Part shown: positions 4,340-5,472 of the stretch, piece after piece
How positions within the stretch are numbered: position 1 is the first letter of the stretch
How the letters are laid out: each line of letters opens with the position of its first letter
From: an uncultured Longilinea sp.
GTDB taxonomy: Bacteria; Chloroflexota; Anaerolineae; Anaerolineales; Anaerolineaceae
Assembly: GCA_937863945.1 (NCBI GenBank)
Contig: CALMIB010000098.1
Coordinates: 1 to 5,472, forward strand
Reading direction: 5' to 3'
Length of the DNA stretch: 5,472 bases
The notes under the pieces: generated by a model
Seen by the model: only the letters and a program-made list of their open reading frames with translations
Told to the model about the DNA's origin: nothing
The model's database searches: none
Made by a program: the position numbers and the translations under genes

Positions 4340-5472
4340 ATGATGAAACAAGCCCTTTCCCTGCGACGCGCCTGGCCGTGGATTGCGGCATTTGGCCTGC
4401 TGCTGGCCCTGGCGGCCTGCCGGCCTGCCGCGCCAACCGCCGCGCCGACGCTGCCCGTTCCCAGCGCCACGTTTTCACCTTCGCCGTCGCCGCTGCCCAC
4501 CCTCACGCCCTCCCCGGCCGGGCGCGGCACCTACGCGCCGCCGCGGCTCACGCCCATCACCCCCATTCCGGCTCCCATCGGCGGCGTCAGCCTGCCCGAC
4601 GAGGTGCAGGCGCTGGTGATCCTGGGCACCAGCCGCTACTCGCCCTACGTTGGGCGCACCGAGTTGATCACCCTGGCGGTTTATCATCCGCGCCTGGGGC
4701 GCGCCGCGCTCATCTCCATCCCGCCCGACCTGTTTGTCAACATTCCCGGTTACACCATGCAACGCATCAGCACGGCTTATGCCGTGGGCGGCTTCCGCAT
4801 GCTGGCCGACACGCTCGAATACAACCTGGGCATCCGTCCGCAGCATTACGTCCTGGTGCACCCCGACGACCTGATCCAGTTCATCGACGAGCTGGGCGGG
4901 CTGGAAGTGAACGTGCTCACCAACCTGCAGCGCTCCTGCGGCATGCTGGGCGGCGGGCTGGTCAACCTGAGCGGTGACGAGTTGCTGTGCTACGTCAGCG
5001 CCAACCCCACCGGCAGCGAGCGCGACCGCGCCCTGCGCCAGCAGGAAGCCCTGATCGAAATCTTCCTGCGCATGACCTCCAGCGGCGGGCTGGCGCGCAT
5101 CCCCGAGCTGTACGCCAACTACCGGCCGTACATCGAAACCAACCTGGAGTTGCAAACCATCCTGAATTCAGTCGCGCTGATGCTGCGGCTGAGTTCGCCC
5201 GACCATATCGGCTCGTTTTTCATCGATTCCACCCTTTTCGATCCCTGGCAGGTGCCCGACCAGGTGGACGTGACCGTGCTGCTGCCGCGCCAGGCGGCGC
5301 TGGCCGCCTTCCTGCAGGATTCGCTGAATTACGTACTGACGCCGGTGCCTTTTTCGGAGGTGGTGCTGACCTATGAGGCTGCGCTGACCATGTCGCCAAC
5401 GCCCACCGAAACCCGCACGCCCACCCCCACCGGCACCGCCACCGATACGCCTACTGTAACCGTCACCTCCAC
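4340..5472 (+). CDS. LCP (LytR-CpsA-Psr) family lipoprotein with degenerate active site (3' end outside window)
   Basis: LCP proteins transfer undecaprenyl-pyrophosphate-linked glycopolymers to peptidoglycan on the outer face of the membrane. The visible 377 residues start with a positively charged segment, a hydrophobic helix and lipobox LAAC (Cys27). A Pro/Thr/Ser/Ala-rich linker follows to about residue 80. The LCP domain spans about 88-245: ILGTSR (94-99), RTELI (106-110), SIPPD (126-130), RISTAYAVGG (142-151), DELGG (183-187), YVSAN (218-222) and RALRQQ (230-235). From about 350 a second Thr/Pro-rich stretch begins and runs off the window. Compared with active members, the usual aspartates and the arginines of SIPRD and YVRxR appear replaced, while RQQ is kept. 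It may therefore bind lipid or polymer without catalysis. Two adjacent ATGs (4340 and 4343) could start it; the lipobox is unaffected. The family assignment is solid, the loss of activity is inferred. Confidence 0.88.
   Translation, partial: MMKQALSLRRAWPWIAAFGLLLALAACRPAAPTAAPTLPVPSATFSPSPSPLPTLTPSPAGRGTYAPPRLTPITPIPAPIGGVSLPDEVQALVILGTSRYSPYVGRTELITLAVYHPRLGRAALISIPPDLFVNIPGYTMQRISTAYAVGGFRMLADTLEYNLGIRPQHYVLVHPDDLIQFIDELGGLEVNVLTNLQRSCGMLGGGLVNLSGDELLCYVSANPTGSERDRALRQQEALIEIFLRMTSSGGLARIPELYANYRPYIETNLELQTILNSVALMLRLSSPDHIGSFFIDSTLFDPWQVPDQVDVTVLLPRQAALAAFLQDSLNYVLTPVPFSEVVLTYEAALTMSPTPTETRTPTPTGTATDTPTVTVTS

Noticed and set aside
4149..4343. 64-codon plus-strand frame before the LCP gene
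   Set aside because: It starts with TTG, has no Shine-Dalgarno, contains the promoter-like boxes of the LCP gene and ends at its start codon; the protein resembles nothing known to me.

Overview
The window is GC-rich and ordinary bacterial in layout. The best guess is a Chloroflexota genome of the Anaerolineae type. This is inferred from the envelope proteins: a MecA-like transpeptidase carrying a lipoprotein signal, and an LCP-family lipoprotein with long Pro/Thr/Ser-rich linkers. No marker gene in the window proves the taxon.

Left part (1-3619, minus strand): a compact three-gene operon read from right to left. It encodes Maf (nucleotide pyrophosphatase, 2948-3619), a class B penicillin-binding protein with an NTF2-like MecA_N domain (677-2917), and the ribosome-assembly GTPase RsgA (1-680, cut by the window edge). 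maf and the PBP gene are 30 bases apart. The PBP and rsgA overlap by four bases (ATGA), which suggests translational coupling. maf has an extended -10 box only seven bases before its ATG, so its mRNA is probably leaderless. The operon joins nucleotide-pool and septum-related housekeeping, peptidoglycan cross-linking and ribosome maturation.

Middle (3620-4339): a 720-base interval without a conventional gene, and the most interesting part of the window. Bases about 3698-3870 form a series of strong hairpins that no protein explains. The arrangement resembles the HEARO class, the omega RNA of IscB-type IS200/IS605-like elements. It has an ATGA directly before the first hairpin, a run of stems, a conserved-looking tail, and an ATG at the end where iscB would start. 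No iscB follows: the frame stops after eight codons. The call rests on recall and pattern and needs a covariance-model search. Just beyond it, on the minus strand, is a 30-31 residue single-pass membrane ORF (3876-3971) with a perfect Shine-Dalgarno sequence. The rest (about 3984-4313) is comparatively AT-rich, with short repeats and weak promoter-like boxes.

Right part (4340-5472, plus strand): the start of an LCP (LytR-CpsA-Psr) family lipoprotein with a perfect TATAAT just upstream. It runs off the window. Most residues that bind metal and pyrophosphate in active LCP transferases appear replaced, so it may be a non-catalytic member.
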